64,000 bases of DNA from Spirosoma profusum (GCF_014699005.1 NZ_JACWZY010000005.1:186001-250000); one strand, 5' to 3'; shown: positions 44,835-53,855, counted from the first letter of the stretch. Program-made: numbers and translations. The notes: generated by a model from the sequence alone, not told the origin.

Positions 44835-45602
44835 ATGTTCCGTCCTCGCGTTATTCCGGTTCTTCTCCTAAAAAATAAAGGTCTGGTCAAGTCCGTAAAA
44901 TTCAACGACTATACCTATATCGGTGACCCAATCAACGCCGTCAAAATTTTTAACGATTTGAAGGCCGATGAGTTGATGTTGCTGGACATTCTGGCAACAA
45001 AGGAAAATCGCTGCATCGACCTGGAATTGATACGTGCCATCGGCGACGAAGCCAATATGCCTTTCGCGGTTGGGGGCGGCATTCGCTCACTTCAGCAGAT
45101 TAAGGAACGTATCAACGCCGGTGCCGAAAAGGTAGTCATCAACTCGTTTGCAGTAAAGGACCCCAGTTTTATTAAGGCTGCGTCCGACGAATTTGGTAGT
45201 TCCACCATCGTCGTTTCCATCGATGTCAAAAAGAAATTTTGGGGTAAACAACAAGTTTATACGCTGGGCGGGAGCCAATCAACCGGCCTCAATCCGATAC
45301 GTTGGGCCCAGCAAATGGAAGCCTACGGAGCCGGTGAGTTGATAATCACCTCTATTGAGCACGACGGCATGATGCAGGGATACGATTTAGCCCTTATTCG
45401 AGCCATATCAGCCGCTGTCGATATTCCGGTAGTAGCCGCTGGCGGGGCCGGAAGTTTACCTGATTTAAAAGCAGCTATCCACACAGCCCATGCCTCTGCC
45501 GTAGCCGCCGGTTCTATGTTTGTGTACCACGGCCCTCGAAAAGCGGTTTTGGTCAATTATCCCCAACGTAATGAATTACTAACCTTATTCAGTCAGCCAT
45601 GA
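44835..45602 (+). CDS. hisF: HisF-like subunit for acetamidino-sugar synthesis, catalytic Asp11 replaced
   Basis: This 255-residue TIM-barrel protein aligns with HisF: RVIPVLLLKNKGLVKSVKF, GDPINAVKIFND, PFAVGGGIRS, INSFAVKDPSF, VVSIDVKKK, ELIITSIEHDG and VVAAGGAGSLPD, which binds phosphate in true HisF. The position of catalytic Asp11 of HisF (in ACLDVKDG) is occupied by Leu (PVLLLKNKG), while the second catalytic Asp (VVSID) is kept. This is what one expects of the O-antigen HisF2 group, which need not perform the cyclase reaction but passes ammonia on. It overlaps wbpG by 4 bases (ATGA). Confidence 0.93.
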   Translation: MFRPRVIPVLLLKNKGLVKSVKFNDYTYIGDPINAVKIFNDLKADELMLLDILATKENRCIDLELIRAIGDEANMPFAVGGGIRSLQQIKERINAGAEKVVINSFAVKDPSFIKAASDEFGSSTIVVSIDVKKKFWGKQQVYTLGGSQSTGLNPIRWAQQMEAYGAGELIITSIEHDGMMQGYDLALIRAISAAVDIPVVAAGGAGSLPDLKAAIHTAHASAVAAGSMFVYHGPRKAVLVNYPQRNELLTLFSQP

Positions 45603-46756
45603 AAATATGCGCAAAAGGCGTGTGGGATGAGAGTATTCCAGGCATTACGTTCGACGAGCATGGCGTTTCAAATTTCTGCAAGCTTCAGGAAACGATGATG
45701 GCCAACTACCCCAGGGGCGAAAAGGGATTGGCCGATTGGCAGAAACTTGTTGCGGCCATCAAGAAGATTGGTCAGCATAAGCCTTACGATTGCCTGATTG
45801 GCGTGAGTGGGGGTGTCGATAGCTCCTATTTGCTACATCTGGCGGTTCAGCATGGTTTGCGCCCACTGGCCGTTAACCTCGACAATGGCTTCAACAGTGA
45901 CATTGCCGTACAGAATATCTACAAGGTAACCTCAAAACTCAACATTGATCTGGAAACCTACGTAATCAATTACGAAGAGATTCAGGATCTGCTACGTGCC
46001 TACATGAAAGCCGGAATGCCCTGGATTGATACGCCTACTGATCTGGCCATCAAGGCAACGATGTATCACGTAGCACAGGCCGAAGGCATTTCCTTTATGC
46101 TACGTGGTAATGACTTTCGATCGGAGGGTAAGCAACCCAAAGAGTGGACGTATGCCGATGACCGTCAGTTGTTACATATCCACCAGACATTCGGTTCAGA
46201 TATTCCGCTGACAACGTACCCGTTGCTGACTCTGCCTAAAATGATTTTTTCGGGGTTGCTGAGAGGCATTAAAGATATCCGCCCCTACTACTATCTGGAT
46301 TATAATAAACAGGAAGCCAAACAGTTGATGACCGAGTTATATGGCTGGAAAGATTACGGCGGCCACCATCACGAAAACCTGTTCACTAAATTTTCAATGG
46401 CTTACTGGCTACCTAAAAAGTTTGGCATCGATAAACGAAAAATCAATCTATCGGCGCAGGTTCTGAGCAATGCAATCACCCGCGATGAAGCCCTGGAACA
46501 ATTAAGCCAGCCGTTTGCCCCCGAGAGCGAGCTGGAGTTGATGCGGGCTTATATTCAGAAAAAACTGGCTCTAACTGACGAGGAGTTTGGAAGAATCTGG
46601 GCAGCGCCTGCCAAAAATACCTTCGATTATCCATCTAACTATGAACTGACGCTCAAATTATCAAGCCGTTTCAAGCCTCTCTTAAAGCGGCTTTATGGAT
46701 TTACGCCCATGACAATCACGGCGAATCAGGTACTGGATACAAAAATCAAAAAATGA
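45599..46756 (+). CDS. wbpG: N-acetyl sugar amidotransferase (WbpG/PseA-like)
   Basis: This 385-residue PP-loop ATP pyrophosphatase enzyme would convert an N-acetyl group of a UDP-sugar to N-acetimidoyl (acetamidino) using ATP and ammonia from HisH/HisF. Its motifs are YDCLIGVSGGVDSSYLLHLA (PP-loop SGGVDSS, about residues 62-81), LAVNLDNGFNSDIAVQNI, and MLRGNDFRSEGKQPKEWTY (about 167-185). The N-terminal zinc-type cysteine pairs of the family appear reduced: C4-A-K-G7 and S24-N-F-C27 keep one Cys each. It starts at ATG 45599 overlapping hisF and ends overlapping the DUF354 gene by 4 bases. Confidence 0.94.
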   Translation: MKICAKGVWDESIPGITFDEHGVSNFCKLQETMMANYPRGEKGLADWQKLVAAIKKIGQHKPYDCLIGVSGGVDSSYLLHLAVQHGLRPLAVNLDNGFNSDIAVQNIYKVTSKLNIDLETYVINYEEIQDLLRAYMKAGMPWIDTPTDLAIKATMYHVAQAEGISFMLRGNDFRSEGKQPKEWTYADDRQLLHIHQTFGSDIPLTTYPLLTLPKMIFSGLLRGIKDIRPYYYLDYNKQEAKQLMTELYGWKDYGGHHHENLFTKFSMAYWLPKKFGIDKRKINLSAQVLSNAITRDEALEQLSQPFAPESELELMRAYIQKKLALTDEEFGRIWAAPAKNTFDYPSNYELTLKLSSRFKPLLKRLYGFTPMTITANQVLDTKIKK

Positions 46757-47826
46757 AATTTCTGTTTTATTTCGGTCATCCAGCCCAGTACCTGGCCCTG
46801 CGTGAAACAATGCTACGTCTTTCGGAGAAGCATGGAATAACCATACTGATCAAAACCAAAGACGTACTCGAGGATTTGCTGAAGAATGACGGCCTGCCCT
46901 ACACGAACGTATTGCCCAAAGAACGAGGAGCTTCCCGATTGGCGATACTGCTGAGTTTACTGAAGCGGATGGTCATTATTTTTCCCATCATCCTGAAAAA
47001 GAAACCAGATGTTCTGATTGGCACGGATGCTGCTTTAGCCCAATTGGGTAAATTAATGAACATTCACCGGATTACAATTCTGGAAGACGACTACGACGTT
47101 ATTAAAAACCTGGCAGATTTAACATTCCCGTTTACACAAACGATACTATGCCCGGATGTCTGTAACGTAGGAAGCTGGCAATCCAAGAAAGTTGGCTACA
47201 GAGGCTACATGAAACTCGGCTATCTGCATCCTACTATTTTTACACCCGATAAAACGGTTTTAGCTAAATACCGCATTCCTAAAGATTACCTACTAATCCG
47301 ACTGTCGCGGTTAGCGGCTCATCATGATATTGGTGTACGAGGTTTGGATGAAAACCTGCTCGATACGATTATTCAATCTGCCCAAAAAAGGGATTATGAC
47401 GTATTGATTACCGCCGAAGGCATCATTGCTGACAAATACAAATCGTATCAACTCCAAATCGCCCCAGCCGATATACACCATGTTTTAGCCAATGCCAAAC
47501 TGCTTATTTCAGATAGCCAGAGTATGAGTGTTGAAGCCTCTATGTTAGGTATTCCGTCTATCCGGTATAGCAGTTTAGTCAATAAAATATCTGTACTCAG
47601 CGAACTTGAAATAAAATACAGCCTGACGTTTGGCATACAAATTGGAGAAACAGAGCGACTGCTGTCAACAATTGATGAATTACTGTCAACTCCAGATTTA
47701 TATGATCGCTTTCAACGAAAACGACAGAAGATGCTAGACGACAAAATAGATGTCACTAGTTTCTGGGTCGATTTTTTTGAAAATTACCCTGTCAGTAGAC
47801 ATAATCGGGTTAACACAGCTGTATAG
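46753..47826 (+). CDS. DUF354 family protein, copy 1 (GT-B-like)
   Basis: This 357-residue protein has the DUF354 pattern: MKFLFYFGHPAQYLALRET, PDVLIGTDAALAQLGKL, ITILEDDYDVIKNLADL (about residues 113-129), GYLHPTIFTPDK, LLIRLSRLAAHHDIGVRG (about 180-197) and LLISDSQSMSVEASMLGIPSIR (about 251-272). The last string resembles the donor region of UDP-GlcNAc 2-epimerases and GT-B transferases. It may be the transferase for the acetamidino uronic acid, because it is translationally coupled to wbpG. That function is inference. Confidence 0.83.
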   Translation: MKFLFYFGHPAQYLALRETMLRLSEKHGITILIKTKDVLEDLLKNDGLPYTNVLPKERGASRLAILLSLLKRMVIIFPIILKKKPDVLIGTDAALAQLGKLMNIHRITILEDDYDVIKNLADLTFPFTQTILCPDVCNVGSWQSKKVGYRGYMKLGYLHPTIFTPDKTVLAKYRIPKDYLLIRLSRLAAHHDIGVRGLDENLLDTIIQSAQKRDYDVLITAEGIIADKYKSYQLQIAPADIHHVLANAKLLISDSQSMSVEASMLGIPSIRYSSLVNKISVLSELEIKYSLTFGIQIGETERLLSTIDELLSTPDLYDRFQRKRQKMLDDKIDVTSFWVDFFENYPVSRHNRVNTAV

Positions 47827-47847
47827 TACAATTAACGTAGTAATAAG

Positions 47848-48882
47848 ATGTACGACTATCAGGTATTAAGCCAACTAACTGATAAAGAAGAAAGAAAGAT
47901 TAATGAATTTTTAGAGTCATACGCTGAGTTTGCTTATTTTCAATCGCCTGCTTTTTTACACGTATGTCAAGCAACTAAAAATGTATTACCATTTTATATA
48001 ATCGCTATATGTCATGGAGATATTGTCGGGGTTTTATTATTCTATAGACAGATAATTATGAACGTAGCAGTTTTAAACGTAGTAACAAGTAGAGGTGTAA
48101 TTGCTGGGGGACCTGTCGCAAAAGATAATAACAAAGAGATTATTAATGGTTTATTGGCAAAGCATAAAGAAGTAAATGTAAAAACACTATACTCGCAGGT
48201 GCGAAATTTACATGATACGTTAGCGTACAAAGAAGCGTTTCAACGTAACAATTTTACGTATGAAGAGCATTTGAATTTTATTATCGATTTACGCAAAACT
48301 GAGGACGTATTGTGGAAGAAAATATATTCAAAACGACGTAACGAAATTCGGCGCGCCTTAAACGAAGGTTGTACCATCCATCTCGAAACGTCACTCGATT
48401 CACTAAAATCGGCTTATGCCATTTTAAAAGAAGTTTATCAGCGAGCTCGATTACCACTTCCCGGCTTCGAACATTTCAGCGCCCTGCATGAACAAACAAG
48501 CGAAACGGCTGGCCTTCGGCTGTTCACCGCAAAATGGGAGGGTAAAATAATCGGCTGCATGCTGTGCCTGGCTCATAACGGTACGTTATATGATTATTAT
48601 GCAGGCGCTTACAGTAAGTTTTACAACAAATATCCGAATGATTTACTGCCCTGGGAGATAATGAAATGGGCAAAAAATAATGGGTTTACTCAATTTGATT
48701 TCGGTGGTGCGGGCAAACCCGATGTTCACTATGGGGTGAGAGAGTATAAGAAAAAATTCGGGGGCCAGCTAGTGAATTATGGCCGATACGAACGTATTGA
48801 ACTCCCGGTTCTATACACGGTTGCGAGTGTTGGATTCAGGTTGATACGTGCCTTGGGGAACGTATCATTTACGGTTAACTGA
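47848..48882 (+). CDS. FemAB-like / GNAT-fold acyltransferase
   Basis: This 344-residue protein has a double GNAT-like fold as in FemAB/FemX: FLESYAEFAYFQSPAFLHV, then NFIIDLRKTEDVLWKKIYSKRRNEIRRALNEG (key KxRxxIRxAxxxG, about residues 147-171) and FTAKWEGKIIGCMLCLAHNGTLYDYYAGAY, ending FDFGGAGKPDVHYGVREYKKKFGG (about 278-301). Such proteins add amino acids from tRNA or acyl groups to a sugar amine. In this sugar-amine-rich pathway it could aminoacylate or acylate a diamino sugar. No direct evidence fixes the donor. Confidence 0.82.
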   Translation: MYDYQVLSQLTDKEERKINEFLESYAEFAYFQSPAFLHVCQATKNVLPFYIIAICHGDIVGVLLFYRQIIMNVAVLNVVTSRGVIAGGPVAKDNNKEIINGLLAKHKEVNVKTLYSQVRNLHDTLAYKEAFQRNNFTYEEHLNFIIDLRKTEDVLWKKIYSKRRNEIRRALNEGCTIHLETSLDSLKSAYAILKEVYQRARLPLPGFEHFSALHEQTSETAGLRLFTAKWEGKIIGCMLCLAHNGTLYDYYAGAYSKFYNKYPNDLLPWEIMKWAKNNGFTQFDFGGAGKPDVHYGVREYKKKFGGQLVNYGRYERIELPVLYTVASVGFRLIRALGNVSFTVN

Positions 48883-48888
48883 AAAATT

Positions 48889-49611
48889 ATGCAGGCTATT
48901 ACTATTGGGAACCAGTCGGATACGAGCTACAATTGGGATTATATATTCTCTAACGCTTATAATAACCGGACTGGACGCTATAAATCGAAAACACAATTAA
49001 ATTTCATCATAAAAAATCTAAATCGGAACGCACTACGTATTCTTGATGTAGCAGGTGGTTCAGGGCGTTTTGCTATTCCACTACTAGAGTATTCTAATGA
49101 TATTACAGTTATTGATATTAATCAGAGTGCAATCGATATTTTAAAATACAGAAATCAAAAAATATCAGCAATTTGTGGTGATTTCCTGGCGACCGAATTA
49201 AATAAAACGTATTCGACTATTGTTTGTATTGAAGCCTTATGCTATTTCTCCAATATTCAGGATGTTATTTCAAAGATGAACAAACTTCTTGATGATAGGG
49301 GAAATATCATTTTCACGTACACAAATACTGATAGCTGGCGTTACTGGCTTCGAAAATTAAAAGCGCTGGCCGGTGGTGAAAGTTCTTATTACGATGTAAA
49401 TCTGTCAGCATTAAAAAAAATACTCAACGACTGTCAATTTGAAATTGAAGCAGTGGAGGGTATGAACTGGATTCCTTTGCCGCTTACATCTAATACTATT
49501 CTGGTCGATTTTTTTGTCTTTCTTGAACAGAAACTTAATCTCAAAAACTGGCAGTCTCAAAGCCCCTGGTTATTAATTTCTGCCAGAAAAACGGGCGATA
49601 TACGGCGCTAA
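48889..49611 (+). CDS. SAM-dependent methyltransferase (class I)
   Basis: This 240-residue protein has LRILDVAGGSGRFAIPLLEY (about residues 52-71), VIDINQSAIDIL, ISAICGDFLA, TIVCIEALCYFSNIQDVI and GNIIFTYTNTDSW, a plain Methyltransf_11-like fold. It lies inside the acetamidino-sugar cassette and may methylate the amidine or a hydroxyl of the same sugar. It starts 6 bases after the FemAB-like gene. Confidence 0.85.
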   Translation: MQAITIGNQSDTSYNWDYIFSNAYNNRTGRYKSKTQLNFIIKNLNRNALRILDVAGGSGRFAIPLLEYSNDITVIDINQSAIDILKYRNQKISAICGDFLATELNKTYSTIVCIEALCYFSNIQDVISKMNKLLDDRGNIIFTYTNTDSWRYWLRKLKALAGGESSYYDVNLSALKKILNDCQFEIEAVEGMNWIPLPLTSNTILVDFFVFLEQKLNLKNWQSQSPWLLISARKTGDIRR

Positions 49612-49641
49612 ATAAACCCGCATTTCTTTCACACTTCACCT

Positions 49642-50733
49642 ATGAAAAGAATACTAGTCGATATTAACCATCCGGCGCATGTCCATCTCTTTAAATACTT
49701 CATTCAGGACGCACAAAGTGCTGGACATGAGGTCGTTGTGACTGCCAAAAATATCGACTCAGTTACGGATCTGCTACGTCTTTATCAGATAAAATTCATA
49801 AACATTGGTAACCGCAAAGACCATATTCTACTTAAATATATTTATGAGTTCGTTCATTTTATAAAGGTTCTTCTGCTGGTACGTAGCCGAAAAATAAACT
49901 ACGGTATTGGTGTTTCGCTGGTGTTACCGCTTGTCTCCAAATTAACACCAATGAAGTCGTTCGTACTCGATGATGATGATTTAACAGCTGCACCTATTTC
50001 GGGCAAATTCATTTCGTGGGCAGATGTTATCCTCAATCCTGACGCGTTGGCACATGAGAAACGAGGGCATCAGCAAGTATGCTATCCGAGCTACCATGAA
50101 CTGGCTTATTTACATCCAAACCGATTCGTACCTGACCCAACCGTGTTAAATGAGGCAGGAATTCAGGAAGGCGAGACTTTTTTTGTGTTACGTTTCAATG
50201 CGTTTAAGGCGCACCATGATGCAGGAATACGTGGTTTTTCACTCGCTCAAAAGCTTGAACTGGTGAAACTGCTCAGTGCCTTTGGACAAGTTTTCATTAC
50301 GTCTGAACGTAGCATCGAGTCGGAACTGGAACCGTACCAATTGCCCGTTTCTGCCGACAAAATACATTCGCTTTTGCATTTCGCTACGTTGTTTATTGGT
50401 GATAGTCAGACCATGACAACCGAAGCCGCTATACTGGGAACGCCCGCTCTAAAAATGAATTCGTTTGCTGGCAGGCTCTCTATTCCGAATGAGCTGGAAC
50501 ATCAATACCGGCTATGCTATTCGTTTTCTCCGGACGAATTCGATGGGATGATCGCAAAAATTAAAGAATTGCTGATAGGAAGTGACGTAAAGGAAAGATG
50601 GGCTCATCGTAAAGCAGTCATGTTAAACGAAAAAATTGATCTAACCTCTTTTTTGATCCAGTTGATTCTCCATTATCCGAAAAGTATAGCGAATCAGAAG
50701 CCTATTTTTTCGGCCAATGAATCATCGCTGTAG
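49642..50733 (+). CDS. DUF354 family protein, copy 2 (GT-B-like)
   Basis: This 363-residue paralogue of the 46753 product is closer to the classical DUF354 consensus: ILVDINHPAHVHLFKYFI, SAGHEVVVTAKN, SFVLDDDDLTAAPIS, YHELAYLHPNRFVPDP, VLRFNAFKAHHDAGIRG (about residues 183-199) and FIGDSQTMTTEAAILGTPALK (D-S-Q-T-M-x-x-E-A, about 250-270). Two DUF354 proteins in one cassette suggest two related transfer steps. Function remains unproven. Confidence 0.85.
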   Translation: MKRILVDINHPAHVHLFKYFIQDAQSAGHEVVVTAKNIDSVTDLLRLYQIKFINIGNRKDHILLKYIYEFVHFIKVLLLVRSRKINYGIGVSLVLPLVSKLTPMKSFVLDDDDLTAAPISGKFISWADVILNPDALAHEKRGHQQVCYPSYHELAYLHPNRFVPDPTVLNEAGIQEGETFFVLRFNAFKAHHDAGIRGFSLAQKLELVKLLSAFGQVFITSERSIESELEPYQLPVSADKIHSLLHFATLFIGDSQTMTTEAAILGTPALKMNSFAGRLSIPNELEHQYRLCYSFSPDEFDGMIAKIKELLIGSDVKERWAHRKAVMLNEKIDLTSFLIQLILHYPKSIANQKPIFSANESSL

Positions 50734-50744
50734 TAACAGCCGAT

Positions 50745-51503
50745 ATGAAAACGGATTTTACTATATCGATGTATATCAACCTGTTAAACAAGCTTGAAGA
50801 ATCAGGCTACAGTTTTTTTACGTTCGAAAAGTTCCTTTTTACCAATCCGCCCAGAAGTGTTATTCTGCGTCATGATGTTGACTCAAAACCTGAACATTCG
50901 CTGGAATTTGCCAGGATTCAGCATGAGCGTGGCATAGCAGGCGTATATTATTTCAGAGCTAATCAGTCAGGTTGGAGTGAGCGGGTAATTCGGGAAATTG
51001 CCGATATGGGTCACGAGATTGGCTATCATTATGAATGCCTGACGACCTGCAAAGGAGATCTTTCGCTGGCCATCAAAGACTTTAATCAAAACCTAACCGC
51101 ACTACGTCGGCTTGCGCCCGTCTCAACGATTTGTATGCATGGGAGTCCATTGTCGAAATATGACTCCAGAGACCTATGGCGCGTCTATTCGTATCGGGAA
51201 TTTGGGATTATTGGCGAGCCTTATTTTGATCTCGACTTCAGCAAAGTAGCTTACCTCACCGACACCGGTCGCCGTTGGAATGGCAGCAAAGTTAGCGTTA
51301 GGGATAAAGTGGAAACATCATTGCCCTACTCGTTCAAAAGCACCTGCAACATCATTGCTACGTTGGCTGAAAACGAACTTCCCGAGCAGATTATGTTCAC
51401 GTTCCATCCGCAGCGATGGCACTCTAATCCATTTTTCTGGGCAAGTGAATTCGCCCTGCAAAGTGTGAAGAACGTAGTAAAGCGGTACTTCTATGTTGAA
51501 TAA
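50745..51503 (+). CDS. Polysaccharide deacetylase-like (NodB-fold) protein
   Basis: This 252-residue protein has SVILRHDVDSKPEHSLEFA (RHDVD with metal-binding Asp, about residues 38-56), AGVYYFRANQSG, MGHEIGYHYECLTT (H-E-I-G-Y-H, about 95-108) and IMFTFHPQRWHS near the end. This is the NodB-like pattern found in O-antigen and capsule loci. It probably hydrolyses an N-acyl group of a precursor. No signal peptide is present, so a cytoplasmic nucleotide- or lipid-linked sugar is the likely substrate. Confidence 0.83.
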   Translation: MKTDFTISMYINLLNKLEESGYSFFTFEKFLFTNPPRSVILRHDVDSKPEHSLEFARIQHERGIAGVYYFRANQSGWSERVIREIADMGHEIGYHYECLTTCKGDLSLAIKDFNQNLTALRRLAPVSTICMHGSPLSKYDSRDLWRVYSYREFGIIGEPYFDLDFSKVAYLTDTGRRWNGSKVSVRDKVETSLPYSFKSTCNIIATLAENELPEQIMFTFHPQRWHSNPFFWASEFALQSVKNVVKRYFYVE

Positions 51504-51519
51504 TTTTTGAATCTGAATA

Positions 51520-52662
51520 ATGTTAAAACTTCTTACGTTGATTGGCGCCCGACCACAAATTATCAAGGCATCAGCACTAAGCAGAGCGATACGTTTGAAT
51601 TTTTCGGGGCAAATCTCGGAAGTCATTGTGCATACAGGCCAACATTACGATGAAAATATGTCGGCCGTATTTTTTGATGAGTTAGCTATTCCGGCTCCTG
51701 CCTATAATCTTAGGGTAGGCTCTGGAAAACATGGCGAGCAAACCGCCAAAATGATAGTCGAAGTAGAGTCGATTCTTGAATTGGAACAGCCAGATTATCT
51801 CATTCTATATGGCGACACCAACTCTACGCTGGCGGGTGCCATTGCGGCCTCTAAACAGCACGTACCCATTGTTCATATCGAGGCTGGTCTGCGCTCTTAC
51901 AACAAGAAAATGCCCGAAGAGGTCAATCGAATCTTAACGGATCACGTATCGACTTACTTGTTCCCACCTACGCAAACGGGCGTCGAAAACCTGCAAAAAG
52001 AAGGTTTTACGCTGAACAACCAGCCGCCTTACACAATGGATAATCCAGGCATATTTAATGTTGGCGACATTACGTATGATAACAGCCTGTATTTCTGCGA
52101 CGTAGCAGCTTCGAGAACGGATATTACAGAACGGCTCCAGCTTCAAGAGTCACCCTATGCGTTGGTTACCATTCACCGAAATGCAAATACTGACGATGCT
52201 ATGCGACTCAACGCCATCTTCGATACATTGCTAACCATCGCAACAACGTATTCGACTAAATTAATTATACCGCTGCATCCACGTACTGCTAAACAAATGA
52301 TTGCCTTGCTAAAGGAAAATTTGTATAAAGCTCTGTTTTCCAGTTCAAAAATCAGCTTCTTACCTCCGGTATCATTTTTGGAAATGATAACCCTCGAACA
52401 ACAGGCCAGTCTGATTATAACGGATTCAGGTGGCGTACAGAAGGAAGCTTATTACTATCAAAAACCTTGTATTGTACTACGTTCGGAAACAGAGTGGGTA
52501 GAAATCGTTGAGAACGGAGCAGCTTTTTTATGCGATGCAAATCCTGGCTTAATTCTTGACGCTTATAATTCGATTACAAAATCGAATGCTATTCAATTTA
52601 GAAAAATATACGGCGACGGAAAAACCGCCGAAAGTATTCTGAATATTTTATCAGGAAAGTAA
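51520..52662 (+). CDS. wbpI: UDP-2,3-diacetamido-2,3-dideoxyuronate 2-epimerase (WbpI-like)
   Basis: This 380-residue GT-B-fold epimerase has LTLIGARPQIIKASALSRAI, VIVHTGQHYDENMSAVFFDEL, LILYGDTNSTLAGAIAASK, HIEAGLRSYNKKMPEEVNR and IITDSGGVQKEAYYYQKPCIVLR. The GARPQ(F/I)IKA start and HYDxNMS string separate WbpI from WecB (FGTRPEGIK at 39726). It would turn UDP-GlcNAc(3NAc)A into UDP-ManNAc(3NAc)A, the last step of the pathway begun by wbpA, B, E and D about 35 kb upstream. Confidence 0.93.
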   Translation: MLKLLTLIGARPQIIKASALSRAIRLNFSGQISEVIVHTGQHYDENMSAVFFDELAIPAPAYNLRVGSGKHGEQTAKMIVEVESILELEQPDYLILYGDTNSTLAGAIAASKQHVPIVHIEAGLRSYNKKMPEEVNRILTDHVSTYLFPPTQTGVENLQKEGFTLNNQPPYTMDNPGIFNVGDITYDNSLYFCDVAASRTDITERLQLQESPYALVTIHRNANTDDAMRLNAIFDTLLTIATTYSTKLIIPLHPRTAKQMIALLKENLYKALFSSSKISFLPPVSFLEMITLEQQASLIITDSGGVQKEAYYYQKPCIVLRSETEWVEIVENGAAFLCDANPGLILDAYNSITKSNAIQFRKIYGDGKTAESILNILSGK

Positions 52663-52718
52663 TGCCAATTATTTCAATTCCTGTACCCTCGAAAAGTTCT
52701 AATACAATTTCTTAAAAC

Positions 52719-53855
52719 ATGGTTAAAAAATTAGAATACATCGACGCTCTAAGAGGCCTGGCTATGATTGGTGTTTTGCTGAATCACTTCAGACCATACG
52801 GAGAATTCAACCCTAATCCGACAACTTTAGAAACTATTGCTGTAAATAATGGTCAAGGTTGTATTCAGTTGTTATACATGATAAGTGCATTTACTTTATT
52901 CGTTTCCTATAATATAAGAAGAGAGTCGGAGCGTAATTATATAAGAAATTTTTTTATTAGACGATTTTTCAGGATTGCACCACTGTATTATTTTGCCTGT
53001 ATTTATTATCTCATTCAACATAATCTTACTTTAGCCGATACGGAGGCCATAAGCAATCAATCAATTGTTGCAAACTTTCTTTTACTTCACGGTTTTAATC
53101 CATATTGGATTCATGCTATTGTACCTGTAGGATGGTCTGTCGGCATCGAGGTGCAGTTTTATTTTATTTTACCCATATTAGTTAGGAGAATAAAGAATTT
53201 AAATCGGGCAGTCATATTTCTTTTTTGCGCAATACTATTAAATACCATTTTAAATATTATTCTAGCTAAAACGCAACTACTTGTAGGTGACCTCCCTCGC
53301 GAAACCTTTGCTCAATTCTGGCTACCAAACCAATTGCCCGCTTTTGCGTCTGGGATAGTTTTGTATTTTCTTATCACAACGCCTAAACCTGAATGGAACG
53401 TTAATCCATTAATTTTTGCAATTGCAGCCTTAGCCATATTCATAGATTTAGCATCAGAAAAAAAATTATTGTATTCTGAATTCACGATCTATTCACTCAG
53501 TCTTATTGCAATTGTCTATTTAATAGCGCAAAGGAATTACAAAATAGTAATCAATTCCGCTACGCAAATGATTGGAAAGATAAATTATGGAATTTATTTA
53601 TTTCATTATCCCGTACTAGGTTTAATGCTTAAATTCGATATAGTAAAGAAAATAGAATCTTTTTTTTATTATTCATCGGCCTTAGGGTATATATTTTCAT
53701 TTTCATTATTTTTAGTATTAAATATTATTTTTTCCTATGCGCTACATCATATCATTGAGATTCCATTCCAAAAATTAGGATCTCGTATTATTAAGAAATT
53801 ACAAAAAAACAAAGCTATTCCTGCTGTATTACATCCAGACGTACTAACTACTTGA
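52719..53855 (+). CDS. Acyltransferase family 3 (OafA-like), first of four
   Basis: This 378-residue integral membrane protein starts LEYIDALRGLAMIGVLLNHF, the acyltransferase-3 signature with the conserved His in the first helix, then FIRRFFRIAPLYYFACIY (RRxxRIxPxY, about residues 74-91) and VGWSVGIEVQFYFILP (about 144-159). About ten helices follow. It would O-acetylate or acylate the glycan from acyl-CoA across the membrane. The gene is AT-rich compared with wbpI before it. Confidence 0.92.
   Translation: MVKKLEYIDALRGLAMIGVLLNHFRPYGEFNPNPTTLETIAVNNGQGCIQLLYMISAFTLFVSYNIRRESERNYIRNFFIRRFFRIAPLYYFACIYYLIQHNLTLADTEAISNQSIVANFLLLHGFNPYWIHAIVPVGWSVGIEVQFYFILPILVRRIKNLNRAVIFLFCAILLNTILNIILAKTQLLVGDLPRETFAQFWLPNQLPAFASGIVLYFLITTPKPEWNVNPLIFAIAALAIFIDLASEKKLLYSEFTIYSLSLIAIVYLIAQRNYKIVINSATQMIGKINYGIYLFHYPVLGLMLKFDIVKKIESFFYYSSALGYIFSFSLFLVLNIIFSYALHHIIEIPFQKLGSRIIKKLQKNKAIPAVLHPDVLTT

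Noticed and set aside
44168-45602. Reading the hisH and hisF homologues as part of a histidine operon
   Set aside because: No other his genes are present, the HisF homologue lacks Asp11, and both are coupled to a WbpG amidotransferase, so a glycan role fits better.
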